A stretch of DNA of 64,000 nt from Mycolicibacterium iranicum (GCF_014190915.1 NZ_JACHVU010000008.1:202767-266766), one strand, 5' to 3'. Shown: positions 42,204 to 52,592, numbered from the stretch's first letter. Notes: a model not told the origin generated them from the sequence alone. Program-made: numbers and translations.

Positions 42204-43648
42204 CCGTCGCCGTTGCGGACGCCCTCCTCGACCTTCTTGCCGAGGTCCGGATCGACGTTGCGCCAGTACTCGAACACCCGCGACAGCACCGGCTCCTTCA
42301 CACCGTCGGACACATGGCCGATGATGTTGTGGGCCAACCGGTCCCGTTGCTCGTCGTTGAGGACCTCACGCACCAGGGTGCCTGCCTGACCCCAGTCGTC
42401 ATCGTCGGCGCGCAGCGCGGACGCCGCGCGCACCATGTCGCCGTCGGAGGCCCATCGCACCTCCGACGCGCGCCGCGGATCGGCCTGGGGACCGCCCATA
42501 GAGTTCGGTGCGTAGACGGGGTCGGTGACGTTGTGGATCCGCATCGGGCCGTCCTTGGAGTAGGCGCGGACCTCGACGTGCGGCTCGTTGACGGGGATCT
42601 GCTTGTAGTTCACACCGAGGCGATGCCGGTGGGCGTCGGCGTACGAGAACCCGCGCGCCAGAAGCATTTTGTCGGGGCTCAGTCCGGTGCCGGGCACGAC
42701 GTTGTTCGGTTCGAACGCGGCCTGCTCCATCTGCGCGTGATAGTCGACGACGTTGCGGTTCAGCGTCATCTTGCCGACCTCGTGCAGCGGGTAGTCGGCG
42801 TGCGGCCACACCTTGGTGAGGTCGAAAGGGTTGTAGCGGTAAGTCTTTGCGTCCTCGAACGGCATGATCTGTACGTGCAGTGTCCAGCTCGGGAAGTTGC
42901 CGTCCTCGATCGAGGTGAACAGGTCGCGCTGGTGGTAATCCCCGTCCTCGCCGGCGAGCCGGTCGGCGTCTTCCTGGGTGAGGAAATCGATGCCCTGGTC
43001 GGTCTTGAAGTGGTACTTCACCCAGAACAGCTCGTCGGCAGCGTTGAGCCAGCTGTAGGTGTGGCTGGAGTAACCGTTCATGTGCCGCCAGGTCTTGGGG
43101 ATACCGCGGTCGCCCATCAACCACGTGACCTGGTGGGCCGATTCCGGTGACAGCGTCCAGAAATCCCACTGCATGTGGTGGTCGCGCAGGTTGTTGGCCT
43201 GCATGCGCTTCTGGCTGCGGATGAAGTTCTGGAACTTCATGGGGTCGCGCAAGAAGAACACCGGGGTGTTGTTCCCGACCATGTCGAAGTTGCCCTCGGA
43301 CGTATAGAACTTCAGCGCGAACCCGCGGGGGTCGCGCCACGTGTCCGGGCTGCCCCGCTCCCCGGCCACCGTCGAGAACCGCGCGACCATCTCCGTCGTG
43401 GCGCCAGGCTGCAGGAACGCCGCCTTGGTGAACGCGCTGACGTCATGGGTGACCTCAAACTGTCCGAATGCACCACCGCCCTTGGCATGGGGCTGGCGCT
43501 CGGGGATCCGCTCGCGGTTGAAGTTCGCCATCTGCTCCAGCAGATAGTGGTCCTGAAGCAGGATCGGGCCGTCGGACCCCACAGTCAGGGAATGCTCCAC
43601 GCTGGGGATCGGCGCACCGGCGTCGTTCGTCGCGTAGTTCTCGGTCAT
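42200..43648 (-). CDS. katA: Monofunctional haem catalase (small subunit type)
   Basis: A 482-residue catalase that destroys hydrogen peroxide. The distal His54 lies in NRERIPERQPHAKGGGAFG, Asn126 in FDMVGNNTPVFF, and the haem-ligand Tyr336 in RGFSYADAHRHRLG. The length fits small-subunit catalases; there is no C-terminal flavodoxin-like domain. GAGGAGAG sits 5 bases upstream of the ATG at 43648. The gene is convergent with the ribosomal operon. I see no clear Fur-type operator upstream. Confidence 0.95.
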   Translation of the reverse strand: MTENYATNDAGAPIPSVEHSLTVGSDGPILLQDHYLLEQMANFNRERIPERQPHAKGGGAFGQFEVTHDVSAFTKAAFLQPGATTEMVARFSTVAGERGSPDTWRDPRGFALKFYTSEGNFDMVGNNTPVFFLRDPMKFQNFIRSQKRMQANNLRDHHMQWDFWTLSPESAHQVTWLMGDRGIPKTWRHMNGYSSHTYSWLNAADELFWVKYHFKTDQGIDFLTQEDADRLAGEDGDYHQRDLFTSIEDGNFPSWTLHVQIMPFEDAKTYRYNPFDLTKVWPHADYPLHEVGKMTLNRNVVDYHAQMEQAAFEPNNVVPGTGLSPDKMLLARGFSYADAHRHRLGVNYKQIPVNEPHVEVRAYSKDGPMRIHNVTDPVYAPNSMGGPQADPRRASEVRWASDGDMVRAASALRADDDDWGQAGTLVREVLNDEQRDRLAHNIIGHVSDGVKEPVLSRVFEYWRNVDPDLGKKVEEGVRNGDG

Positions 43649-43746
43649 CGTCTCTCCTCGAGGATGCGCGGCTTCTGGGCTGGGCCGTCGTCTCCGAAGG
43701 CCTGTCTACCCGAAAGCCGGTCACAACATCCTGATTACGAACGTTT

Positions 43747-44193
43747 TCAGGGGCGCTGCGGCGCCGCCGGGGCGGCCGGCGGGCGCGGTGTGTCGATCAT
43801 CGGCCCGCCGGGCCCGAACGGGCCGGGGAAACCGGGTCCGCGTTCGAAGCCGACCGGCGGCCCCATCGGCATCATCGCGGGCCCCGAGTGCACCATCACC
43901 GGGCCGCGGTGCGGGTGGCGGGAGCCGTCGTCGCCGACGTTCTTGCCGACGAAGAACCCGGTGCCGAAGATGACCGCGACGGTGAACACCGAGCCGGCGA
44001 CGATGCCCACGAGCGCAGCGATCCTGGTGAGCCGCGGCTGCTGCGGCTGCGGTGGCGGATACGCGGTCGGCCCTGGGGCCGCCACGGTCGCCGGCGCGGC
44101 GGGCGGCGCCGCGGCGGAGGCCGAGGGCGGGGTCAGGACCGGGCCGGTCTCGGGTTCGGAGTGATCGGCACGTTCGGGGGTGGCGTCGTTCAT
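43747..44193 (-). CDS. Small proline-rich single-pass membrane protein
   Basis: A 148-residue protein. Residues 1-55 are Ala/Pro-rich, about 56-80 form a transmembrane segment (IAALVGIVAGSVFTVAVIFGTGFFVG), and the rest is Pro/Gly/Met/His-rich (SRHPHRGPVMVHSGPAMMPMGPP). The His and Met of the tail could bind a metal, but this is only a possibility. ATG 44193 was taken because the reading frame upstream has no domain. It stands alone between catalase and the glutaminase gene. I do not recognise it. Confidence 0.55.
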   Translation of the reverse strand: MNDATPERADHSEPETGPVLTPPSASAAAPPAAPATVAAPGPTAYPPPQPQQPRLTRIAALVGIVAGSVFTVAVIFGTGFFVGKNVGDDGSRHPHRGPVMVHSGPAMMPMGPPVGFERGPGFPGPFGPGGPMIDTPRPPAAPAAPQRP

Positions 44194-44315
44194 GGCGCCG
44201 ATCCTTCGCCGCTTTCCCCAGCACCCGTTAGGTGCGGGCTGTGAATGAGCTATGAGCATTCCATCGACACGGCAACCGTTGTCCGTTTGAATGGGACCAG
44301 GCGGGAGGGGACGCG

Positions 44316-45341
44316 ATGGACGTAACCGTAGACGGTGTCGCCCAGTCGGTGACCACCGGAAACCTGCCCCAATGGTCGGAGGTGGAGTCGCTGGTCGAGG
44401 CGGCCCATCGGCGCTGCAGAGGCGACACCGAGGGCCGGGTCGCCGATTACATTCCGGTGCTGGCACAGGCGGACCCGGACTGGTTCGCGGTCTCGGTGGC
44501 CGAGGTCGACGGCACCGTGCACTCCTCCGGCGACGTCGACGTCGCGTTCTCGATCCAGTCGATCTCCAAGGCCTTCGTCTACGCGCTCGTCTGCGAGCAG
44601 CTCGGCCACGCCGCGGTGCGCGAACGCATCGGTGTGAACAACACGGGCCTACCGTTCAATTCGGTCATCGCCGTGGAGCTCAACAACGGGCACCCGATGA
44701 ACCCCATGGTCAATGCCGGCGCCATGGCCGCGACCGCGCTCGTTCCCGGACGCGATCCCGACGAGCAGTGGCAGTTCATCCATGCGGGTCTGTCGGCATT
44801 CGCGGGTCACGCTCTGCAGGTGGACGAGGAGGTCTTCCTTTCCGAAAGCCAGACCAATCAGCGCAACAGGGCGATCGCGCGCCTGCTGGAGAGCTACGGG
44901 CGCATCGCCCTCGATCCCCTCGCCGTCGTCGACGTCTACACCCGGCAGTGTTCGCTTTTGGTGACGGCCGCGGACCTGGCGGTGATGGGCGCGACGCTGG
45001 CCGACGGCGGGGTCAACCCGGTGACGGGCCGACGTGTGGTGTCCGCCGGCGTCTGCCGCGACACCCTGGCGGTGCTCGCCGCGACCGGAGCCTACGAGCG
45101 TTCCGGCGAATGGCTCTTCGAGATCGGCCTGCCCGGCAAGTCGGGCGTCGCAGGCGGCCTCGTCACCATCGCTCCGGGCAAGGCGGGAATCGGCACGTTC
45201 TCCCCGCCACTGGATCCCGCGGGCAACAGTGTGCGGGGGCAGCGGGCGACCGCTTACCTGTCCCGCGTCCTCGGTTTGAACATCTTTGCGTCCCAGGCGC
45301 ACACCCTGGCCGCCAACAGGGGGACCCACCATGAGCACTGA
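44316..45341 (+). CDS. glsA: Glutaminase
   Basis: A 341-residue serine-dependent beta-lactamase-like glutaminase, which hydrolyses glutamine to glutamate and ammonia. The catalytic Ser82 and Lys85 lie in FSIQSISK, followed by NPMVNAGAM and the ESQTNQRN motif (the family usually has ESETNQRN). The C-terminal GLPGKSGVAGG is typical. The start ATG 44316 lies 122 bases from the divergent membrane protein gene. Its last codons overlap the downstream MFS gene by 11 bases, so both are translated together. Confidence 0.9.
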   Translation: MDVTVDGVAQSVTTGNLPQWSEVESLVEAAHRRCRGDTEGRVADYIPVLAQADPDWFAVSVAEVDGTVHSSGDVDVAFSIQSISKAFVYALVCEQLGHAAVRERIGVNNTGLPFNSVIAVELNNGHPMNPMVNAGAMAATALVPGRDPDEQWQFIHAGLSAFAGHALQVDEEVFLSESQTNQRNRAIARLLESYGRIALDPLAVVDVYTRQCSLLVTAADLAVMGATLADGGVNPVTGRRVVSAGVCRDTLAVLAATGAYERSGEWLFEIGLPGKSGVAGGLVTIAPGKAGIGTFSPPLDPAGNSVRGQRATAYLSRVLGLNIFASQAHTLAANRGTHHEH

Positions 45342-46968
45342 CACCACTATGCGGACTTCCTGGCTGCCGATGGTCGGCCTGTTCCTGGCCCAGATGCTGA
45401 TGTCGTTCAACGTCTCGGCCCTGCCCGTATCCATCGGCGGCATGGTCGAGGACTTCGGCGTACCACCGACTGCGGTCAGCACCGCCATCGTGACCTACGG
45501 ACTGGTGGTCGCGGCACTGGTCATGGTGGGCGCCAAGCTCGGCCAGCGCATCGGGTGGGTCGTGGTCTTCCGCGCCGTCGTCGCCGCGTTCGCCGGATCG
45601 GCTCTGATGATGGTGCTCTCCCCCTCGGTGGGATGGGTGATCGCCGCGCAGGCCATCGCCGGCGCCTCCGCAGCGATCATCGTCCCGTCGCTGGTCGCAC
45701 TCATCGCCGCCAACTACGAAGGTGCGCAACAGGCTACGGCGGTCGGTTCTCTCGGTTCGGCGCGGGCGCTCTCGGGCGTCAGCGCCTTCCTGATCGGCGG
45801 GACACTCGGCACGTTCGTCGGGTGGCGGCCGGTCTTCCTCATCGTCCTGGCACTGGCACTTGCGGTGCTGGCGTTCAGCTTCCGGCTGCGGTCGGCACCG
45901 CGTGATACGACCGTGCAGATCGACGTCATCGCCGCGGTCCTCATCGGCTTGGCCGTGGTGCTGCTGACACTGGGCTTCAACAATCTCAACGGGTGGGGCG
46001 TCTTCACCGCCACTCCGGAGGCCCCCTTCGATCTGATGGGGGTGTCGCCCGCACCGCTGCTGGTGGTTGTCGGGATCGTCTTCGGGCAGTTCTTCTTCGT
46101 GTGGACGCGTAGCCGAACCCGGGCCGGACGGCAACCCCTGGTCAGTCTGTCGGTACTGGGCTCGGGACGGGAGCGCGCCGCCGTCTACGCGATGTTCATC
46201 GTCGTCAGCATGGAGGCCGCACTCAATTTCACTGTGCCGCTCTACATTCAAATCGTTCAGGGCCGCACACCGTTCGACACCTCGTTGGCGATGATGCCGT
46301 TCAACCTCACTGTGTTCATCACCGCCACGCTCGTTGTCCGGTTCTATCAGCGGTTCACCCCGCGGGTCATCGGCGTGTTCTCGTTCTCCCTGACCACCGT
46401 GGCGCTGCTCTGGCTCGCCTTCGTCGTCACAAACAACTGGGAGACCCTCCCGACGATCGCGGGACTTATCGCGTTCGGTATCGGGCAGGGCGCGCTCGTG
46501 ACGCTTGTGTTCAACGTGCTGGTGACCGCGGCACCGAAGGACCTCGCCGGGGATGTGGGTTCCATTCGCGGGACCACCCAGAACCTCGCCTCGGCGATCG
46601 GCACCGCAGTGGCCGGCGCACTGCTGGTGGGCATTCTGTCGCTCAACGTCGGCCAGGCCGTGGCGAACAACGTCGACATCCCCGACCGACTGGTGGCGCA
46701 AGTCGATCTCGACCAGGTCAACTTCGTGAGCAACGACCGGCTGCGGGAGGTGCTAGCAGGCACCGACGCCTCTGATGCCGAAGTCGACGCCGCAGTCCAG
46801 GTGAACACCGACGCCCGCCTGCGCGCGCTGAAACTGGGGCTGCTGATCCTCGCCGGCGTCAGCGCGATCGCCATCGTCCCGGCAGCACGGTTGCCCGGCT
46901 ATCGCCCGGGCGAGTTACCCGGGACCACCCGGCCGGGCGACGCAGACCCGTCCCTCACCAGGGCTTGA
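45331..46968 (+). CDS. MFS transporter, multidrug/efflux type
   Basis: A 545-residue major facilitator with about twelve to fourteen helices. The first segment MSTDTTMRTSWLPMVGLFLAQ leads into PVSIGGMVEDFG, followed by the loop GAKLGQRIGWVVVF, comparable to the family motif A. A hydrophilic region near residue 200-230 divides the halves. The last 100 residues include a soluble helical part and a Pro/Thr tail. ATG 45331 lies inside glsA, whose stop comes 8 bases later. A substrate linked to glutamine, glutamate or ammonia is possible because of the coupling, but drug efflux is the default reading. Confidence 0.8.
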   Translation: MSTDTTMRTSWLPMVGLFLAQMLMSFNVSALPVSIGGMVEDFGVPPTAVSTAIVTYGLVVAALVMVGAKLGQRIGWVVVFRAVVAAFAGSALMMVLSPSVGWVIAAQAIAGASAAIIVPSLVALIAANYEGAQQATAVGSLGSARALSGVSAFLIGGTLGTFVGWRPVFLIVLALALAVLAFSFRLRSAPRDTTVQIDVIAAVLIGLAVVLLTLGFNNLNGWGVFTATPEAPFDLMGVSPAPLLVVVGIVFGQFFFVWTRSRTRAGRQPLVSLSVLGSGRERAAVYAMFIVVSMEAALNFTVPLYIQIVQGRTPFDTSLAMMPFNLTVFITATLVVRFYQRFTPRVIGVFSFSLTTVALLWLAFVVTNNWETLPTIAGLIAFGIGQGALVTLVFNVLVTAAPKDLAGDVGSIRGTTQNLASAIGTAVAGALLVGILSLNVGQAVANNVDIPDRLVAQVDLDQVNFVSNDRLREVLAGTDASDAEVDAAVQVNTDARLRALKLGLLILAGVSAIAIVPAARLPGYRPGELPGTTRPGDADPSLTRA

Positions 46969-48067
46969 CGGGGTTTACCGCGTACTGGATGACGCGGTAC
47001 GGCGTGCCGCCCCGGGGCATGGTGTTCCACTGACTGACGAAGATGCGCACCGCATCCGGTGTCGAACCCGGCGAGATGTACCCGCCGTACGGTTGAGCCA
47101 GCCGGTTGTCGTGGGGTGGGGGCAGGTCCTCCGCGGGCTCCGGCCAGGGCGCGGCGACGACGACCGTGGTCATCGGCGCCGTGCCCAGCTGCGTCGGGTC
47201 CCGGGCGACCCGGATCTCCATGTTCCCTGTCGTGGCATTGAAGTACGACAGCATCGTCATCCCGTCGATCTGGCGCACGCTCATCTCGCCGACCCGGTCG
47301 GGCCACAGAGGTGCCGGCTCCCCGTCCCATCCGCTGCCGGTCCAGCCCTGCCACGCCGCGCGGTCGGTGAACGACTGCGGGGTGGCCCGGTAGAGCACCG
47401 CCGGCCCACTGCGGTCGAAGTTGTTCGCCACGATGTACACCCAGCCGCGCGGCGACTCCCCGTCCGGGATCGGGTCGTAGTAGCCGCTGATCTGCGTCTG
47501 CCTGCCGCCCGCATACCCGGCTTCCCGTTCGGATCCCGGAACGGTCTCCCATTCCCCCTGCCCCGCAACCGCTTTCACCAGCCGAGAGGTCTGCGGGCGC
47601 AGTTCACGGGTCGTCGTGACCAGCATCCAGTTCTCGCGGTTGATCTCGATGATGCCCGCGGGCAGTTGGGACTCCCCCGGCGCCGCGGGGTCGGCCAGCA
47701 GCGGGGTGTCGACACCCGTGACGCCGTCGTAGCGCACACCTCCCGCGTCGTCGAGGGAGTCCCCCACCACGTGCAGCGCGATCGGCGAATACCAGCCGCC
47801 GAACCCGACGGCCTGCCCGGCGAAACTGTCGCCACACACCTGCAGGATCCCGCTCGGGAACTCCATGAACTCACAGAGGTCCGTCGCACCGATGCCGTAG
47901 TCGGCGGTCGCCGTGCCCGTTCCGGCTGCGGCGGCCAGCCGCAGCACCTGGCCCGGCATGAGGGGCGGCAACACGACCGGCGTGGCGTGAGCCGGCGTCG
48001 TCGAGACGACAACGGTCAGCGCACACATCCCGGCGAGCAGCCCGCGGGGTGTGCAGTGTCGGCGCAA
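46955..48067 (-). CDS. Secreted DUF4185-type protein (Rv3707c-like)
   Basis: A 370-residue protein with an N-terminal signal peptide (about residues 8-28, ending THAHAT-type small residues). The mature part has repeating beta-strand blocks such as GGWYSPIALHVVGDSLDD and RIFVSQWNTMPRGG, consistent with a five-bladed propeller of the DUF4185 type, seen in secreted glycoside hydrolase-like proteins. The TTG at 48067 starts 4 bases after the asd stop, so it looks coupled to asd; the ATG 39 bases further in is an alternative that would still leave a short signal peptide. Function is unknown. Confidence 0.68.
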   Translation of the reverse strand: MRRHCTPRGLLAGMCALTVVVSTTPAHATPVVLPPLMPGQVLRLAAAAGTGTATADYGIGATDLCEFMEFPSGILQVCGDSFAGQAVGFGGWYSPIALHVVGDSLDDAGGVRYDGVTGVDTPLLADPAAPGESQLPAGIIEINRENWMLVTTTRELRPQTSRLVKAVAGQGEWETVPGSEREAGYAGGRQTQISGYYDPIPDGESPRGWVYIVANNFDRSGPAVLYRATPQSFTDRAAWQGWTGSGWDGEPAPLWPDRVGEMSVRQIDGMTMLSYFNATTGNMEIRVARDPTQLGTAPMTTVVVAAPWPEPAEDLPPPHDNRLAQPYGGYISPGSTPDAVRIFVSQWNTMPRGGTPYRVIQYAVNPVKPW

Positions 48068-48071
48068 CGGC

Positions 48072-49106
48072 CTAGAGCTGGGCGGCCAGCAACTCGGCGA
48101 TCTGAATCGTGTTCAGCGCAGCGCCCTTTCGCAGGTTGTCACCCGAGACGAACAGTGCCAGCCCCCGGCCGTCGGGAACCCCCGGGTCCTGCCGAATGCG
48201 GCCGACCAGCGAATCGTCGACACCCGCGGCGGCCAGCGGTGTGGGGACGTCGACCAGCGTGACGCCCGGAGCGGATCCGAGGATCTCGGTGGCGCGCTGC
48301 GCCGACAGCGGTTGTGCGAACTCCACATTCAGCGACAACGAATGGCCCGTGTAGACGGGCACCCGTACGCAGGTGCCCGAGACGGCGAGGTCGGGAATGC
48401 CGAGAATCTTGCGACTCTCGTTGCGCAGCTTCTGGTCCTCGTCGGTCTCGCCGGAACCGTCGTCGACCAGCGACCCGGCCAGCGGCACCACGTTGAACGC
48501 GATCGGTGCGACGTACTTGACGGGGGCCGGGAAGTCGACCGCGCGGCCGTCGTGCACCAGCGCCTGACTCTTCTCGACGACAGCACTCGCCTGCCCGAAC
48601 AATTCGTCGACACCGGCCAGTCCGCTGCCCGAGACCGCCTGATACGTCGAGGCGATCATCCGGACCAGGCCGGCCTCCTCGTGCAGCGGCTTGAGCACCG
48701 GCATCGCCGCCATCGTGGTGCAGTTGGGGTTGGCGATGATGCCCTTGGGACGGTTGCCCGCATCGCGGTCGAAGTTGACCTCGGAGACGATCAACGGGAC
48801 CTCGGGATCCTTGCGCCACGCCGACGAGTTGTCGACGACCACCGCACCCGCAGCGGCGAACCGGGGCGCCTGCACGCGCGACATCGTCGCGCCGGCCGAG
48901 AACAACGCGATGTCCAGACCGGACGGGTCGGCGGTCTCGGAATCCTCGACCTCGATCTCCTGCCCGCGGAACTCGAGCTTCTTGCCCGCCGAGCGGGCCG
49001 ACGCGAAGAACCGCACCTCGCCGGCGGGGAAGTCACGCTCGGCCAACAGAGTTCGCATCACCTGACCGACCTGGCCGGTCGCGCCGACGACACCGATCCT
49101 CACCAT
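48072..49106 (-). CDS. asd: Aspartate-semialdehyde dehydrogenase
   Basis: A 344-residue NADP-dependent enzyme that reduces aspartyl phosphate to the semialdehyde, the branch point to lysine, diaminopimelate, methionine and threonine. The Rossmann motif is VGATGQVGQVM (7-17); the catalytic Cys129 lies in NPNCTTMA, and the VYTGHSLSL segment holds the base His. The ATG at 49106 is followed by the normal N-terminus; the frame continues upstream through the tandem repeats without a stop, but that part is not conserved in type. It is downstream of ask, and the secreted DUF4185 gene follows. Confidence 0.93.
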   Translation of the reverse strand: MVRIGVVGATGQVGQVMRTLLAERDFPAGEVRFFASARSAGKKLEFRGQEIEVEDSETADPSGLDIALFSAGATMSRVQAPRFAAAGAVVVDNSSAWRKDPEVPLIVSEVNFDRDAGNRPKGIIANPNCTTMAAMPVLKPLHEEAGLVRMIASTYQAVSGSGLAGVDELFGQASAVVEKSQALVHDGRAVDFPAPVKYVAPIAFNVVPLAGSLVDDGSGETDEDQKLRNESRKILGIPDLAVSGTCVRVPVYTGHSLSLNVEFAQPLSAQRATEILGSAPGVTLVDVPTPLAAAGVDDSLVGRIRQDPGVPDGRGLALFVSGDNLRKGAALNTIQIAELLAAQL

Positions 49107-49112
49107 GAAACA

Positions 49113-49194
49113 CCCCGTCGCTTCGCTCGCCCGGTCACTTTTCCCCGTCGCTCCGCTCGCCCGGTCCCTTTTTCCCGTCGCTTCGCTCGCCCGG

Positions 49195-49200
<6 letters not shown>
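49113..49200. repeat. 30-bp tandem repeat in the ask-asd junction
   Basis: Three near-identical units with a 30-bp period: 49113-49142, 49143-49172 and 49173-49200 (the last is cut short). Each contains CCGTCGCTTCGCTCGCCCGG or a one-base variant followed by GTC and a T-run. The third copy covers the end of ask. A 30-bp period keeps the frame, so the minus strand reads Asp-Arg-Ala-Ser repeats. Confidence 0.85.
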
Positions 49201-50460
<1,260 letters not shown>

Positions 50461-50554
50461 TGGACAGCCTTTCCGGTCTGGGGAGATCCCGAACAAGGAT
50501 AAGGGCTGCGCGCACGTGGTTTTTCCCTCCGGTGACGTCGGTAACGTGCACCAC

Positions 50555-51139
50555 ATGCCCGCGGACCCGTCTGACCGGGTGGCCGACACCTCGGTGCCGA
50601 TCCACCCGCCCATCGCCGCGCGCTGGAGCCCGCGGGCGTTCGACCCCGCCGCCGAGGTCACCGAGGACGAGCTGACGGCGCTGCTGGAGGCGGCCCGCTG
50701 GGCGCCGACCTGGGGACAGCGCCAACCCGTGCGGTTCGTCGTCGGACGACGTGGCGGTGCCGTCTTCGACGATCTCGCCGGACTGCTGCGGCGAGGCAAC
50801 AGCTACGCCACCTCCGCCGGCGCCCTGATACTCCTGTCCGCCGACGAGGGTGAGGACGAACGGACCAGCCTCTACTCCGCCGTGGACGCCGGGGCGGCCA
50901 TGGACAGCCTGATCATCGAGGCCGTCTCGCGGGGCCTTATCGCCCACCCGATGGCCGGGTTCGACGTCGCCGGCGCCACCGCCGCCTTCGCTCTCGGCGA
51001 TGCGCTGCGCCCGCTGGTCATGATCGCCGTGGGCCGGCTCGCCAGCTACGCGGAGGTGGCGCCGGAGATCGCCGAACGGGACCAGCGGCCACGCCACCGG
51101 CTGCCCCTGGAAGAGATAGTGGTGCGCATCGATCCGTAA
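50555..51139 (+). CDS. Nitroreductase-family protein
   Basis: A 194-residue FMN-dependent nitroreductase-like protein. ARWSPRAFDP is the family's flavin-binding N-terminal segment, ARWAPTWGQRQP the first helix, and MDSLIIEAVSRGL and HPMAGFDV follow in the usual order. It probably reduces nitro compounds or quinones with NAD(P)H. ATG 50555 was chosen; GTG 50546 is 9 bases upstream in frame. The gene lies between divergent ask and the ArsR gene, whose operator overlaps its stop. Confidence 0.75.
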   Translation: MPADPSDRVADTSVPIHPPIAARWSPRAFDPAAEVTEDELTALLEAARWAPTWGQRQPVRFVVGRRGGAVFDDLAGLLRRGNSYATSAGALILLSADEGEDERTSLYSAVDAGAAMDSLIIEAVSRGLIAHPMAGFDVAGATAAFALGDALRPLVMIAVGRLASYAEVAPEIAERDQRPRHRLPLEEIVVRIDP

Positions 51140-51151
51140 GTTTATACTTAC
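51136..51151. promoter_or_regulatory. Operator of the ArsR-type regulator
   Basis: Inverted repeat GTAAGT (51136-51141) - TTAT - ACTTAC (51146-51151), arms perfect. The left arm includes the nitroreductase stop and the right ends 5 bases before the ArsR GTG, so occupancy would block the promoter or the start site. A further ACTTAC occurs at 51162-51167. Confidence 0.55.
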
Positions 51152-51156
51152 CGTTA

Positions 51157-51474
51157 GTGGACACTTACCCTCTCGCTGACCCCTGGCACGCCATCGCCGA
51201 CGGCACCCGGCGGGCCATCGTCGAACGACTCGCGGCCGGGCCGTGCGCCGTGGGCGAGCTCGCGGCCGGCCTCCCGGTGAGTCGGCCCGCGGTGTCCCAG
51301 CATCTGAAAGTCCTCAAAGCCGCCGGACTGGTGTGCGATCGCGCCCACGGCGCCCGCCGCGTCTATCAGCTCGACCCACGCGGCATCGCCGCGTTGCGCG
51401 CCGACCTCGACCGCTTCTGGTCCCAGGCCCTCGCCGGCTTCAAGACGATCGTCGAACAACAGGAACAGGAGTGA
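51157..51474 (+). CDS. ArsR/SmtB-like HTH regulator
   Basis: A 105-residue winged-helix regulator of the ArsR type. The pattern ADPWHAIADGTRRAIVERLAAG with SRPAVSQHLKVLKAAGLV (recognition helix) and the wing GARRVYQLDP is typical of the group paired with SRPBCC genes (AHSA1-associated). No metal-binding Cys cluster is seen, so the inducer is unlikely to be a heavy metal. GTG 51157 begins right after the operator. It is followed 3 bases later by the SRPBCC gene. Confidence 0.8.
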   Translation: MDTYPLADPWHAIADGTRRAIVERLAAGPCAVGELAAGLPVSRPAVSQHLKVLKAAGLVCDRAHGARRVYQLDPRGIAALRADLDRFWSQALAGFKTIVEQQEQE

Positions 51475-51477
51475 CCC

Positions 51478-51960
51478 ATGACCGAGCCCGTGCATCAGCA
51501 GATCGTGGTCGCCGCATCCGTCGAACGGGCGTTCACGGTGTTCACCACCCGGTTCGGAGACTTCAAACCCCGCGAGCACAACCTGATGGCCGTGCCGATC
51601 GCGGACACGGTCTTCGAGCCGCGGGTCGGCGGTCACATCTACGACGTCGGCGAGGACGGCACCCGCTGCGCGTGGGCGCGTGTGCTCGTCTACGAACCGC
51701 CCACACGGGTGGTCTTCAGCTGGGACATCGGACCGACGTGGCAGGTGGAGTCCGAACCCGGCAGGACCAGCGAGGTCGAGGTGCGCTTCGTCGCCGAGGG
51801 TGATTCACGTACACGTGTCGAACTGGAGCATCGGCATCTCGACCGGCACGGCGACGGGTGGCAGTCGGTCGCCGACGGCGTGGGTGGCGACGCGGGCTGG
51901 CCGCTCTACCTCCGTCGCTTCGGAGAGCTCCTCACACGGCCCAGCTCCGACGCGCGATGA
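51478..51960 (+). CDS. SRPBCC (AHSA1-type) protein
   Basis: A 160-residue START-like protein. The N-terminus IVVAASVERAFTVFTTRFGDF, the middle PIADTVFEPRVGGHIYD and PPTRVVFSWD are typical of AHSA1-type proteins, which bind hydrophobic ligands. ArsR plus SRPBCC pairs are common in actinobacteria and are thought to be autoregulated stress or detoxification modules. It starts 3 bases after the ArsR gene and overlaps the next gene by 4 bases. Confidence 0.8.
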   Translation: MTEPVHQQIVVAASVERAFTVFTTRFGDFKPREHNLMAVPIADTVFEPRVGGHIYDVGEDGTRCAWARVLVYEPPTRVVFSWDIGPTWQVESEPGRTSEVEVRFVAEGDSRTRVELEHRHLDRHGDGWQSVADGVGGDAGWPLYLRRFGELLTRPSSDAR

Positions 51961-52592
51961 CCTCCCAGATCGAGATGGCGCGCGCCGAGCGCGCTGAGTT
52001 CACCCGGTTCCTGGCCACGCTCACGCCGGGGCAGTGGGACGCGCCGACGCTGTGCCCGAAGTGGTCGGTCAAAGATGTTGTTGCACATGTCATCAGCTAC
52101 GAGGAACTCGGAACCGTCGGCCTGGCACGGCGGTTCGTCCGCGGGCGGGTGGTGAACGCGAATCAGGTGGGCGTCGAGGAGTATTCGACCCTGACCCCCG
52201 CCCAACTGCTCGAATTCCTGCGCGCTCATCAGCAGCCTCACGGGCTGACAGCCGCGTTCGGCGGCATGATCGCCCTCGTCGACGGCATGATCCATCAGCA
52301 GGACATTCGACGGCCCCTCGGACTCCCCCGCACGATCCCCGAGGAGCGCCTGCGCCGGGTCCTGCAGCTGACGGCACGCAATCCCCGGCTGGGGGTCCCG
52401 GCGCGTATCCGAGGACTGCGGTTGCGCGCCAACGACATTCAGTGGGCTCGCGGTCGCGGCGCCGAGGTCACCGGACCGGGTGAGGCCCTGATGATGGCGA
52501 TGGCCGGACGCCACGCGGCACTTGCCGAGCTCTCCGGTGACGGGCTGCCCACGCTCGCGGCGCGGCTGGGTCGCAGGCGTGACGCCGGCTAG
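51957..52592 (+). CDS. Mycothiol-dependent maleylpyruvate isomerase-like protein
   Basis: A 211-residue protein of the DinB/maleylpyruvate isomerase fold. The opening AERAEFTRFLATLTPGQWDAPTLCPKWSVKDVVAHV carries the conserved Trp and His that bind metal and thiol cofactor in that family, and IHQQDIRRPLG supplies the second His-containing helix. Such proteins use mycothiol as cofactor. The ATG overlaps the SRPBCC stop by 4 bases. It is the last gene of the ArsR cassette and its stop overlaps the convergent amidase by 4 bases. The substrate is unknown. Confidence 0.7.
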   Translation: MTSQIEMARAERAEFTRFLATLTPGQWDAPTLCPKWSVKDVVAHVISYEELGTVGLARRFVRGRVVNANQVGVEEYSTLTPAQLLEFLRAHQQPHGLTAAFGGMIALVDGMIHQQDIRRPLGLPRTIPEERLRRVLQLTARNPRLGVPARIRGLRLRANDIQWARGRGAEVTGPGEALMMAMAGRHAALAELSGDGLPTLAARLGRRRDAG

